DNA of 57,056 nucleotides from Ancylomarina euxina (GTDB lineage: Bacteria > Bacteroidota > Bacteroidia > Bacteroidales > Marinifilaceae), in contig NZ_QQWG01000024.1 of the NCBI RefSeq assembly GCF_003863355.1, positions 1 to 57,056 on the forward strand, read 5' to 3'. The translations under genes and the position numbers were made by a program. The notes beneath the pieces were generated by a model, which was not told the origin of the DNA, made no database searches, and worked only from the letters and a program-made list of their open reading frames with translations. Shown here piece by piece: positions 36,816 through 45,033 of the stretch; position 1 is the first letter of the stretch, and every line of letters begins with the position of its first letter.

Positions 36816-38942
36816 ATGAATTATATCAATAATATAGCCAAGAGCTTGGGAATCCAAGCCTCCCAAGTTAAAAACACCGTAGAATTACTTGATGAAGGAG
36901 CAACAATGCCTTTTATCGCTCGTTATAGAAAGGAACGAACAGGTAGTTTGGATGAGGTTCAAATTGGGGATATTAAAGATGAACTTGCTCGCTTAAAAGA
37001 GTTGGATAAACGTCGGGAAAGTATTACTGATGCCATTGAAAAACAGGACAAGCTTACCGATGAATTACGAGCTAAACTGAATGCATGTACCCAACTTAAT
37101 CAGTTGGAAGATTTATACTTACCCTACAAACTTAAGCGTAAAACGAGAGCCGTAAAAGCTCGAGAAAAAGGATTAGAACCTTTAGCAAAGATTTTAATGT
37201 CTCAAAACGAAATGGATACTGAATCAAAAGCTTCTCAATTCTTGAATGATGAAGTAGCTAATGAGGAAGAAGCTTTACAAGGAGCCAGAGATATTATTGC
37301 AGAATGGATTAATGAAAATGAAGTTGCTCGAAGTTCAGTTCGTAATATTTTTCAGCGTCAAGCTTCCATTCGTTGTAAGCTGGTAAAAGGGAAAGAAGAA
37401 GAAGGCATTAAGTTTAAGGATTATTTCGATTCTGAGGAGCCACTTCGGAAATCAGCATCTCACCGATTACTTGCTATGCGTCGTGGTGAGGCAGAAGGGA
37501 TTCTTCGAGTTGCTATTGCACCTGATGAAGATGAGGTTTTAGAGAAGTTAAATCGGATTTTTGTGAAAGGTCAAACTTCGTCTTCAAAGCAAGTCGAATT
37601 AGCTGGGAAAGATGCCTATAAGCGTCTCTTAAACCCTTCAATTGAAACTGAGTTTGCCAAAAGCTCAAAAGAAGCAGCCGATATTGAAGCAATTCGTGTA
37701 TTTGCCGAGAACCTAAGACAATTGTTATTATCCTCTCCTTTAGGACAGAAGCGTGTTTTGGCCATTGACCCTGGATTTAGAACGGGTTGTAAGGTTGTTT
37801 GCTTAGATGCTCAGGGGAATTTATTACATAATGAAACCATCTACCCACATGCTCCCCAGAATCAGGGAAGTATGGCAGCTCGTAAGCTGACTAATATGGT
37901 TGAAACTTATAATATTCAAGCTATTGCTGTTGGGAATGGAACGGCGGGTCGTGAAACAGAACGATTTGTAACCAATTTACATTACGACAGAAAAGTTCAG
38001 GTGTTTGTAGTGAGTGAGGCTGGAGCTTCAATTTACTCAGCTTCAAAGGTCGCACGTGAGGAATTCCCTGAATATGATGTGACCGTTCGTGGGGCAGTTT
38101 CCATTGGTCGAAGATTGATGGATCCTCTGGCAGAGTTGGTTAAAATTGAACCCAAATCGATAGGTGTGGGGCAATATCAACACGATGTCGATCAGAATTT
38201 ATTACAACAAAGCCTCGATCAGGTTGTTGAATCTTGCGTAAACAAGGTTGGTGTCAACTTAAATACAGCAAGTAAGCATTTGTTGACTTATGTATCTGGA
38301 TTGGGGCCTCAGTTGGCTCAAAATATAGTAGATTATCGAACTGAAGAAGGTGCCTTTACGACACGTAAACAATTAATGAAAGTTAAGCGCATGGGCGCTA
38401 AAGCTTTTGAGCAGTGTGCCGGTTTCCTTCGTATTCAGAATGCTAAAAATCCGTTGGATAATTCAGCTGTCCATCCTGAAGCTTATGGTATTGTTAAAGA
38501 AATGGCGAAAGATCAGAAATGCTCAGTTGAGGATTTGATTAACGATAAAGAAATTCGTTCAAAGATAAGTTTGAATGATTATGTGACATCTGAAATAGGT
38601 TTGCCTACTTTGAAGGATATTATGGAGGAGCTTGAAAAGCCAGGACGTGATCCACGTCAAGTGATTAAAGTTTTTCAATTTAAAGATGGGATATATAAAA
38701 TTGAACAGTTGGAATTGGGTATGGAGTTACCAGGTATTGTAACCAATATCACTAACTTTGGAGCATTCGTAGATGTAGGAGTTAAGCAAGATGGTTTGGT
38801 TCATATTTCACAATTGGCCAATCGCTTTGTTTCGAATCCAGCAGATGTGGTTCAATTGCATCAGCACGTTAATGTAAAAGTTACTGAGGTTGATGTGGCT
38901 CGAAAAAGAATTCAACTGTCGATGAAAGATGTTGAGCAGTAA
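36816..38942 (+). CDS. tex: Tex-family RNA-binding transcription accessory protein
   Basis: 708 residues in Tex order: N-terminal helical domain (ATMPFIARYRKERTGSLDEV, about 29-48), YqgF/RNase H-like domain (RVLAIDPGFRTGCKV, VGNGTAGRETE), HhH domain (TASKHLLTYVSGLGPQLAQN) and a C-terminal S1 domain (GIVTNITNFGAFVDVGVKQDG, about 645-705). Tex binds nucleic acids and has been linked to transcription elongation and toxin gene expression. A small zinc-ribbon gene follows 44 bases after its stop. Confidence 0.96.
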   Translation: MNYINNIAKSLGIQASQVKNTVELLDEGATMPFIARYRKERTGSLDEVQIGDIKDELARLKELDKRRESITDAIEKQDKLTDELRAKLNACTQLNQLEDLYLPYKLKRKTRAVKAREKGLEPLAKILMSQNEMDTESKASQFLNDEVANEEEALQGARDIIAEWINENEVARSSVRNIFQRQASIRCKLVKGKEEEGIKFKDYFDSEEPLRKSASHRLLAMRRGEAEGILRVAIAPDEDEVLEKLNRIFVKGQTSSSKQVELAGKDAYKRLLNPSIETEFAKSSKEAADIEAIRVFAENLRQLLLSSPLGQKRVLAIDPGFRTGCKVVCLDAQGNLLHNETIYPHAPQNQGSMAARKLTNMVETYNIQAIAVGNGTAGRETERFVTNLHYDRKVQVFVVSEAGASIYSASKVAREEFPEYDVTVRGAVSIGRRLMDPLAELVKIEPKSIGVGQYQHDVDQNLLQQSLDQVVESCVNKVGVNLNTASKHLLTYVSGLGPQLAQNIVDYRTEEGAFTTRKQLMKVKRMGAKAFEQCAGFLRIQNAKNPLDNSAVHPEAYGIVKEMAKDQKCSVEDLINDKEIRSKISLNDYVTSEIGLPTLKDIMEELEKPGRDPRQVIKVFQFKDGIYKIEQLELGMELPGIVTNITNFGAFVDVGVKQDGLVHISQLANRFVSNPADVVQLHQHVNVKVTEVDVARKRIQLSMKDVEQ

Positions 38943-38986
38943 AGTTTAGATTTGAAAAGAAGTGAACACTTGTAAATAAATATATT

Positions 38987-39223
38987 ATGGATTTTAACGA
39001 TCAGGATGTTATTATTGAATGTCCAAAATGCCAAGGTGAAATTGTGGTTAAGATTTTAGAAATTACAAATCATCATACAGTTGCCTGCCCGGAATGTGGT
39101 GCGAAAAATGATTTATCGGCTAATGATCCTTCTGCAAAATTAGGTATTCCTAAAACCTATTTGCCTTTTGAAGGTTTAGGTGATTATATTGAAGAAGTAG
39201 AGAGTAAAAGAAAGAAGAAGTAA
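38987..39223 (+). CDS. Small zinc-ribbon protein
   Basis: 78 residues with two CxxC pairs, C12/C15 (ECPKCQGE) and C34/C37 (ACPECGAKND), forming a rubredoxin-like zinc ribbon, and a Lys-rich end (VESKRKKK). Small ribbons like this occur in nucleic-acid-associated proteins; function unknown. It lies 44 bases after tex on the same strand and before a strong terminator, so it is probably co-transcribed with tex. Confidence 0.83.
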   Translation: MDFNDQDVIIECPKCQGEIVVKILEITNHHTVACPECGAKNDLSANDPSAKLGIPKTYLPFEGLGDYIEEVESKRKKK

Positions 39224-39264
39224 GGGGTGGGATATCGTGTTACTGATCACCTGAAGAGCTATAA

Positions 39265-39303
39265 ACAAAGAGCCTGTTCCATTGGAACAGGCTCTTTTAG
39301 CGA
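39265..39303. terminator. Terminator between the zinc-ribbon and head-GIN genes
   Basis: AAAGAGCCTGTTCC (39267-39280) pairs perfectly with GGAACAGGCTCTTT (39284-39297), 3-base loop, with T-rich flanks. It serves converging genes. Confidence 0.9.
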
Positions 39304-39310
39304 TTGAGAA

Positions 39311-40033
39311 TTAGCGTCGATTAACATCTCCACCGCTTGAGGTATTTACGTCAACCTTAGTTGGGTTGCCATAGTAAGTAACATCTCCTCCTGAACTAGC
39401 AGAAGCGTCAATTTCTTCAGTAGCATTTACTGTGATATCAGCACCACTAGATGCTTTTGCCTTACATATTTTAGCAGTTAATTCATGAGCATCTAAATCG
39501 CTACCACTGCTTGCCTTTGCATAAAAGTATTTTGCGGTTCCCCATAAATCAGCATCTGCGCCAGAGCTAACAGAACACGAAAGTTTGTCAGCATGAATGT
39601 CTAATTTAGCGTCAGCTCCAGAGCTCACTTCGATATCTAATTCCTTAACTTTAATTGTTGATTTGGTTTCGAAATCGCAACCACTTGAGATGTGAATTTC
39701 ATTGACATCAACTAAGGTAATATATACCGACATAGCCTTAGCTCTGCGAATACGCTCTTCAACCTTTACAACTAATTTGCCTCCACGAACTTCGGTAATG
39801 ATATTATCCTGAAGGTTGTCGTCAGTTTCAACTGTTATGGCTTCTTTATCGCCTTGTACCACGAAAACATCAAGACCAGTGCCTGCTGAAATCGCTGTGA
39901 AATGACCAATCTCTCTATCTTGTTTTACTAAATTCCCATTACCCTTTTCGCCTGAAAATTGTGCGTTGATACAGGATGTTGTTCCTAAAACGAGTACCAT
40001 TAGGAATAAACTAATTCTGTTAATTTGTTTCAT
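39311..40033 (-). CDS. Head-GIN domain (DUF2807) putative surface protein
   Basis: 240 residues with an N-terminal hydrophobic leader ending LGTTSCINA. The lipobox is imperfect, so lipidation at C21 or ordinary cleavage after INA are both possible. The body has seven SSGxD motifs at 116, 137, 156, 175, 195, 213 and 232, a spacing of 18-21 residues that fits turns of a parallel beta-helix (head-GIN fold of putative autotransporter adhesins). It ends in a short RR tail without a sorting domain. It is divergent from the sigma factor operon, sharing a 220-base intergenic region. Confidence 0.9.
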   Translation of the reverse strand: MKQINRISLFLMVLVLGTTSCINAQFSGEKGNGNLVKQDREIGHFTAISAGTGLDVFVVQGDKEAITVETDDNLQDNIITEVRGGKLVVKVEERIRRAKAMSVYITLVDVNEIHISSGCDFETKSTIKVKELDIEVSSGADAKLDIHADKLSCSVSSGADADLWGTAKYFYAKASSGSDLDAHELTAKICKAKASSGADITVNATEEIDASASSGGDVTYYGNPTKVDVNTSSGGDVNRR

Positions 40034-40253
40034 ATCATTTAAATGTTAGTTGTGTGAAAATGTTAATCTGTGTATATGACGCTAAGTATTTATAAAAAGT
40101 TACAGGTTTGTTGATATTTAAACTTAATTTTAAAAACTATGTTAACTTTAGGTGTGTTTATAGGGATGATAACTGAAAAATAAAATTCAGGAAAAGTTAA
40201 ATAAAATTGTCACAAATAGCATTTAATTACGACTAAGTATTAAAAGCAGCTTA

Positions 40254-40742
40254 TTGGAGACCTTCGAAAAAATATACACAGATAATTATGAGGCTATGTT
40301 TCGTGTCGCACGGAAAATGGTTTACGATGGTGATGTTGTATCTGATATTGTACAGGAGGTATTTCTTTACTTTTTTGATAAGGTAAATCGAGGCGAAAAA
40401 GTTCAATACCCCAAAAGTTGGCTTTATAGAGCAACATACAATAAGTGTATTGACTATTGGAGAGAGAAGAAGCGATTTGAAAATATCGATTTGATTGAGG
40501 CAAGTAAAATTGAAGATGAGGACAATGATAATTCAGCTGCGAAAGCTGCTATTAATTTAGCCTTGGATAGACTGAGGCCTGATGAACGTTTTCTGGTTAT
40601 CTTATATAGCGAAGGATTATCCTATAAGGAAATAGCAGAAGTCACCAAAATTAAATTCACTTCAGTGGGTAAAACGCTATCTAGAATATTAAAAAAAATA
40701 GAGATCGAATTAAAATGTCAATGTGATGAGCTGTATAACTAA
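40254..40742 (+). CDS. ECF-type sigma-70 factor
   Basis: 162 residues, domains sigma2 (about 5-75; FEKIYTDNYEAMFRVARKMV, region 2.3 SWLYRATYNKCIDYWR) and sigma4 (about 105-155; LSYKEIAEVTKIKFTSVGKTL). The start is a TTG at 40254: it is the only codon giving the complete sigma2 N-terminus, and the next in-frame ATG would remove half of helix 1. The anti-sigma gene overlaps its 3' end by 17 bases. It directs RNA polymerase to envelope-related genes, in all likelihood including its own operon. Confidence 0.92.
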   Translation: METFEKIYTDNYEAMFRVARKMVYDGDVVSDIVQEVFLYFFDKVNRGEKVQYPKSWLYRATYNKCIDYWREKKRFENIDLIEASKIEDEDNDNSAAKAAINLALDRLRPDERFLVILYSEGLSYKEIAEVTKIKFTSVGKTLSRILKKIEIELKCQCDELYN

Positions 40743-41175
40743 TGAATTAATTCAGAAGTATATTGATGAGGAAACAAATTTAGAAGAGCGTGTTTCTGTA
40801 AAGGATCATTTGGCTCATTGTGAGCAATGTGCTCTTAAATTAGAAGCTCAACAAGATATGGTTCGTGATATTAAAAAAACATTGAATTTATTAACCCAAA
40901 ATAACATTGAAATTCCTCCAATGATTCTACCTCTTCAGGTAAACAAGAGACGTCTTGTTTTGAAAAAGAGATTGATTTATTCTTTGTCAGCAGCTTGTGT
41001 TCTTTTGTTTTTTGTTATGATTTTCCCGATTAGCAGGGATCTGAAACAAAATGGAATAAGCTTGTTGCAGACTTTTGATGAGGATTACGATGCCAATTTA
41101 CCTATTAGCCAACAAAAGATGATTATCAATGTGGTTGACCCTACAGGTAAAGTAACTGAATTTTATGTAGAGTGA
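40726..41175 (+). CDS. Anti-sigma factor with zinc-finger (ZAS/HC2) domain and one membrane helix
   Basis: 149 residues from the ATG at 40726; a GTG one codon earlier is possible but less likely. The N-terminal ZAS-type motif HLAHCEQC (H28-x3-C32-x2-C35) binds the sigma factor; a single membrane helix lies at about 83-102, and about 45 residues are periplasmic, without any large sensor domain. The 17-base overlap with the sigma gene implies coupled, balanced translation. The small periplasmic part suggests that the next gene product, a secreted propeller, may act as its sensor or partner (inference). Confidence 0.88.
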   Translation: MSCITNELIQKYIDEETNLEERVSVKDHLAHCEQCALKLEAQQDMVRDIKKTLNLLTQNNIEIPPMILPLQVNKRRLVLKKRLIYSLSAACVLLFFVMIFPISRDLKQNGISLLQTFDEDYDANLPISQQKMIINVVDPTGKVTEFYVE

Positions 41176-41220
41176 AATTTAAGAGAAAACTAAGCATTTG
41201 TTCAATTTAAAAATAACAAA

Positions 41221-42495
41221 ATGAGAAAATTTGTATTTACGATACTGCTTTCTGGAATTCTAATGTCTGTGTCATCACAGAATCTTTTAGATATTTATAG
41301 AAAAGGAACTGTTAAATTAATTCCAGATACGGAATACGCTCAGAATAACAATTGGAATCAGGTTTTTGAAACCTATTACGATACCATTTATAATAGACCA
41401 ATGGGCGATAGAAAATCGCTTAAGCTATTACCAGACGGTTCAGTTGTTGTCAACCATCAATATCGAAATTACTACAGTAAATTCTCTCCAGATGGAAAAT
41501 TTATTAAAGAGTTTGGAATTAAAAACAGTAAGGGTAAACAATTCAAGCGTATTGATCCAATTGCGGGTGTGATTAATGATAATTTGTACACAAAATTGGA
41601 TAATATGGGTAATATGGTATGTTGTGATTTTAATGGGAAATACATTAAAACCCTTAAGCTTGATTATATGGCTAAGCAAATGATTCCTATCAGTGATACA
41701 AAAATTGCGGTAGCAGGTTGGGTGATTTGGAAAGATCAGTTTAGAGATTTTGTTTCGATAGTAGATTACGAAACTAATGAAGAGAATGTAATATGGGAAC
41801 ACTTTACCGATAGATCCTTTGCTAAAGGACATACGACTATGTTTCAATATAGCTATACTTTTAAGGAAAGAGGTATGTTTTCTATTAACACAATGCCATT
41901 GACAAATGATAAAGGTTTAACATCTCATCCAAATATTGCTGTTTCTGGTAAAGAATTAGTTATTGCTATTCCTGATACAGGTGAGGTTATGGTTTATGAT
42001 TTTAATGGTAAGTTAAAATCCAAAGATAAGATAGACTGGGCTCGTAATTACGTATCAGTAAAAGAGCAAAAAGAGATACAACAGAGGGCTATAGATAGAT
42101 ATAAGAGTATTAAGAATCCAATTTTTGCCAGCTGGGTTTCTTCTGAAGAAAATAAAGAGGCTCTGAAAAAGGTAATTAGCGAAATGGAAGAAGATTTTAA
42201 GAATATTTCTAAGCCTTTAGCAGTACCCGTATTTTCAAATATTATAAAGGACTCCGATGGTAACCTATTGTTTTTTGAATTCCCGAAAGAGGTGAATGCT
42301 AATAAATTTAATGTTTGGATTTATAAAGAAGATGGTCAATTCATTAGTCAAAGCAGTTTTGTTTGTGATGACTATGATTTGCAAATTACACCTTCGAAAA
42401 TAGTGTTTCGTGATGGTTACATTTATGCGCTACAAACATTGAAGAAAGCTTCAGGTGTTCCTCTTCGATTGGTCCGGTTTAAGTTGACAAATTAG
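41221..42495 (+). CDS. Secreted beta-propeller-like protein of the sigma operon
   Basis: 424 residues with a short signal peptide (MRKFVFTILLSGILMSVSSQ, cleavage near residue 20). The rest is made of beta-strand repeats of NHL/6-bladed-propeller type: LKLLPDGSVVVNHQ, YYSKFSPDGKFIKEFG, MVYDFNGKLKSKDKIDW, NIIKDSDGNLLFFEF. A helical insertion lies at about 280-330. Bacteroidota have many such 6-bladed propeller proteins without known function. It lies 45 bases after the anti-sigma gene and ends in a terminator, so the three genes form one operon. Confidence 0.72.
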   Translation: MRKFVFTILLSGILMSVSSQNLLDIYRKGTVKLIPDTEYAQNNNWNQVFETYYDTIYNRPMGDRKSLKLLPDGSVVVNHQYRNYYSKFSPDGKFIKEFGIKNSKGKQFKRIDPIAGVINDNLYTKLDNMGNMVCCDFNGKYIKTLKLDYMAKQMIPISDTKIAVAGWVIWKDQFRDFVSIVDYETNEENVIWEHFTDRSFAKGHTTMFQYSYTFKERGMFSINTMPLTNDKGLTSHPNIAVSGKELVIAIPDTGEVMVYDFNGKLKSKDKIDWARNYVSVKEQKEIQQRAIDRYKSIKNPIFASWVSSEENKEALKKVISEMEEDFKNISKPLAVPVFSNIIKDSDGNLLFFEFPKEVNANKFNVWIYKEDGQFISQSSFVCDDYDLQITPSKIVFRDGYIYALQTLKKASGVPLRLVRFKLTN

Positions 42496-42536
42496 AAATA
42501 AGAACGACCAGCTTTCGCTGGTCGTTCTTATTTTTA
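42496..42536 (+). terminator. Terminator of the sigma/anti-sigma/propeller operon
   Basis: AAATAAGAACGACCAGC pairs with GCTGGTCGTTCTTATTT through a TTTC loop, and T-runs follow. Confidence 0.92.
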
Positions 42537-42679
42537 ATCATTATAGCGTAATATATATTTTATTATATTAAGGTTTGCAATTAATACGGCAAATTACTTA
42601 ATACGTGTAGTGCAATAGCATAAAGAATGGGAGTAAGTTTTTTATCGTTTCATTTTTTTTTGTTTTTCTATTGACTTTG

Positions 42680-42711
42680 TTGTCTTTAGAAGTTTTCTAT
42701 GTTTATCTTTG
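42680..42711 (+). promoter_or_regulatory. Promoter of the small acidic protein gene
   Basis: TTG (42680-42682), 21 bases, TATCTTTG (42704-42711). It implies a leader of about 20 bases to the ATG at 42737. Confidence 0.6.
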
Positions 42712-42736
42712 TAAAAGCTTTTATAAAACTACAATT

Positions 42737-42991
42737 ATGCTACCTAAATTTTTATTAGCGGATAATTCGCAAGAATTACCAGACACTTTGTTTATCATTC
42801 ATACAAAGGACCCTCGTTGTATCATAGAATGTGATGTTGAGGATTTTAATTCTAGCCAAACTATTTACTGGCTTGATGAAGAACCAAAAGAGAAGGAACT
42901 TATTGAGGATGTAATGGACGAGGCAGAGACTTTCTATAATGATGAGTTAGAAAGTCAAGAAGACTTGTACGACGAAGAGTTTGAAGATTAA
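42737..42991 (+). CDS. Conserved small acidic protein, unknown function
   Basis: 84 residues from the ATG at 42737. The frame is open upstream to 42671, but the promoter at 42680-42711 overlaps that part, so the internal Met is right. MLPKFLLADNSQELPDTLFI at the start, PRCIIECDVEDF in the middle (C29 and C33) and an acidic helix to the end (DEEPKEKELIEDVMDEAE). It matches a small Bacteroidota family of unknown function that I recall as widely conserved in Bacteroidia. It probably has its own transcript, with an imperfect inverted repeat following. Confidence 0.85.
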   Translation: MLPKFLLADNSQELPDTLFIIHTKDPRCIIECDVEDFNSSQTIYWLDEEPKEKELIEDVMDEAETFYNDELESQEDLYDEEFED

Positions 42992-43006
42992 TTCAAGCGT
43001 TTTTTT

Positions 43007-43064
43007 ACCGCCGATAATCTTACACAAATCATTTTGAATGGTAACAATGTGTGAGATTTTCGGT
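43007..43064. promoter_or_regulatory. Imperfect inverted repeat before the PspC gene
   Basis: ACCGCCGATAATCTTACACA (43007-43026) faces TGTGTGAGATTTTCGGT (43048-43064). The inner arms AATCTTACACA / TGTGTGAGATT pair over 11 positions with one G-U, and the outer arms CCGA/TCGG add to the stem. The loop is 21 bases. No T-run follows, so it is not a simple terminator; a leader structure or operator is possible. Confidence 0.5.
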
Positions 43065-43083
43065 GAATTAACGTGTCTATTTT

Positions 43084-43281
43084 ATGAGAAAAAAATTAAA
43101 ACGATCATCGAATAAAATGATTGCTGGCGTTTGTGCTGGAATCGCAGAATATCTAGGTTTAGATGTTACTCTTGTTCGTGTAGCTTATGTTTTGCTTTCT
43201 ATTTTTAGTGCAGGTTTCCCAGGCCTGATTGTATATGTGATATTAATGTTCGTAATGCCCGATTACTACGAAGTCATGTAG
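43084..43281 (+). CDS. PspC-domain membrane protein
   Basis: 65 residues. A basic start (MRKKLKRSSNK), then the PspC signature MIAGVCAGIAEYLGLD (13-28) and a hydrophobic helix (about 33-60, VAYVLLSIFSAGFPGLIVYV). PspC proteins sense or respond to membrane stress in the phage-shock response; in Bacteroidota this short stand-alone form is common and its partners are unknown. No other psp genes are seen here. It is preceded by an inverted repeat at 43007-43064. Confidence 0.9.
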   Translation: MRKKLKRSSNKMIAGVCAGIAEYLGLDVTLVRVAYVLLSIFSAGFPGLIVYVILMFVMPDYYEVM

Positions 43282-43442
43282 ACCATTATTTAATTTATGC
43301 AACGTTAGTGAATCCCTACTGGATCATTCATATCTTCCTTATTATTAGTGTTTTGTTGTCCTGTTGAAGAGGTGTGATATTTAGCTTTCTAAAAAAATAT
43401 TGTTTTTTTTAAGCTTCTATTATTTTGGATTGATTTTTATTC

Positions 43443-43450
43443 TACTTTTG
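43443..43450 (+). promoter_or_regulatory. Candidate -7 element upstream of the barrel gene at 43572
   Basis: TACTTTTG matches TAnnTTTG. A TTTG lies 15 bases upstream (43424-43427), closer than normal. The leader would be about 115 bases. Confidence 0.4.
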
Positions 43451-43571
43451 CATCGATTTTGAGAAAAGGAAATGTTTTCTAAGCCTTGTCAATCAAGCGT
43501 TTTAGATGATATTTATCATGTTTCCTTTAACTTAAATCAAAACAAGCTTTAAACAACAAACACCAGAACGA

Positions 43572-44288
43572 ATGAGAATTTTTAGAAGTTTGCTATTATT
43601 ATCAATGGCAGTCTTATTGACTTTAAATGCACAAGCTAGTGATAAGTCAAAAAAAACAGATGTATCATTAAGCGTTGATGTAGTAAGCCGACATGTTTGG
43701 CGTGCACGATTTTCGGGAAATGCACCCTGTATTGAACCAACACTGAATTTCCAAATTGGTAAATTCTCTTATGGGGTTTGGGGATCATATGCTCTTGATG
43801 AGTCGTATCAAGAGGTTGATTTTTATGTGAGCTACAACACCTCTCTTTTTGAGTTTAGCCTTTACGATTTTTATTGTCCTAATGTTGATTTTGAAAATTC
43901 TGATTTCTTTGATTTCGATAGCGATAAAAGTGTTCACTTTTTTGATGCTGTTGCTAAATATAAGGGGTGCGAAAAGTTTCCTATTTCAATCATGACCTCT
44001 GTTTTGTTTTACGGAGAGTACGATCGTGATGCCGATAACGATCAGCGCTATTCGACCTATGTTGAATTGGGATATTCTAATTTTATTGGAGGTAAGAAAG
44101 TCGCTTGGGCTCTGGGAATGACTCCAGCTAAAGGTTTTTATGCTGATGAAATGAATGTTGTAAATATGGGAATGACCGTATACGATAAGATTAAATTTAG
44201 CGAGCAATATTCTTTACCAGTGAGAGCAGGAGTGAGTTTAAATCCGGTACAAGAAAAATTACTTTTTAGTCTTGCTTTTACTCTGTAG
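43572..44288 (+). CDS. Putative outer-membrane beta-barrel protein
   Basis: 238 residues. Signal peptide MRIFRSLLLLSMAVLLTLNA with cleavage near AQA-S. Then alternating amphipathic strands: VSLSVDVVSRHVWRARF, CIEPTLNFQIGKFSYGVWGS, YQEVDFYVSYNT, and a C-terminal strand LLFSLAFTL. The opening VSRHVWR and the GxWGS strand resemble the Bacteroidota barrel family related to TorF-type putative porins (TIGR02001-like). Substrate unknown. Single gene with its own candidate promoter and a terminator. Confidence 0.8.
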   Translation: MRIFRSLLLLSMAVLLTLNAQASDKSKKTDVSLSVDVVSRHVWRARFSGNAPCIEPTLNFQIGKFSYGVWGSYALDESYQEVDFYVSYNTSLFEFSLYDFYCPNVDFENSDFFDFDSDKSVHFFDAVAKYKGCEKFPISIMTSVLFYGEYDRDADNDQRYSTYVELGYSNFIGGKKVAWALGMTPAKGFYADEMNVVNMGMTVYDKIKFSEQYSLPVRAGVSLNPVQEKLLFSLAFTL

Positions 44289-44305
44289 GTAACCGTATAA
44301 GATAT

Positions 44306-44347
44306 TTAAAGCCTTGTTGATTCACTTCAATAGGGCTTTTGTTTTTT
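44306..44347. terminator. Terminator between converging genes
   Basis: AAAGCCTTGTTGA (44308-44320) pairs with TCAATAGGGCTTT (44327-44339) with two G-U pairs, followed by TTGTTTTTTT. Confidence 0.8.
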
Positions 44348-44937
44348 TAATACTTGATTGTGTAATTCTTAAATTCAGCATTGAAAGCAAGATTAATTTG
44401 TTTGATTTTTTGAATTTTATGGAAACAGAGAAGTCCATATATGCTTAATGTTAGGAAGAGAACCAAGTCAAAGTGTACCCAGATTTCAAATTTCTCTAAG
44501 TAGCAAACACCTCCCAATAGACCTAGTGAAATCAATAAAACGTTCATCACGATTATCGTCTTAGATCTTAATTCATTTTCAAATTCGGCATTAACAGAAT
44601 CAGGAAGGGATGATTTATAATCTGTTACTTGATTACAAATTTTTTTCAGATAGGATTTGTGTTTTTTTAGTGTGATATATTTTCCATAGCCATATACTTT
44701 CAACTGAAAAGCAAGAGAACATGCGTAGAATAGTCCAGAGTTCATCCATCTATTACTGAATGAGGAAATATTCATAGAGCTTAAAAGAGCAAATGCAATT
44801 CCTAATAATAAGAATAAAATTGAGATGTAGTAGATAAATTCAATTCCAAATTTTTGCTGCTCAACCTGAGTGAAGTAAATGGGTTTGCTTTTCTCAATTA
44901 GATTGATTCTATTCTCTATAATCTTTTCTAAAGTCAT
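44347..44937 (-). CDS. Hypothetical four-helix membrane protein
   Basis: 196 residues with hydrophobic helices at about 34-54, 66-80 (weaker), 128-147 and 151-170 and Lys-rich cytoplasmic stretches between them (GKYITLKKHKSYLKK). No family motif that I recognise. A minus-strand -7 match (TAATTTTG, 45010-45003) lies upstream without a -33 partner. Its stop codon directly abuts the terminator, and neighbours on either side run as separate units, so nothing in the context hints at its job. Confidence 0.65.
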   Translation of the reverse strand: MTLEKIIENRINLIEKSKPIYFTQVEQQKFGIEFIYYISILFLLLGIAFALLSSMNISSFSNRWMNSGLFYACSLAFQLKVYGYGKYITLKKHKSYLKKICNQVTDYKSSLPDSVNAEFENELRSKTIIVMNVLLISLGLLGGVCYLEKFEIWVHFDLVLFLTLSIYGLLCFHKIQKIKQINLAFNAEFKNYTIKY

Positions 44938-45033
44938 AGCTTTATTGCTCTTAATTTATAAAATGTTAACTAATTTATAAATTAAATAGATATTGACCAA
45001 GCCAAAATTATGTTTTTTACAACAAGAGTGATA

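Noticed and set aside
42671-42736. Upstream extension of the small acidic protein
   Set aside because: It overlaps the promoter elements at 42680-42711.
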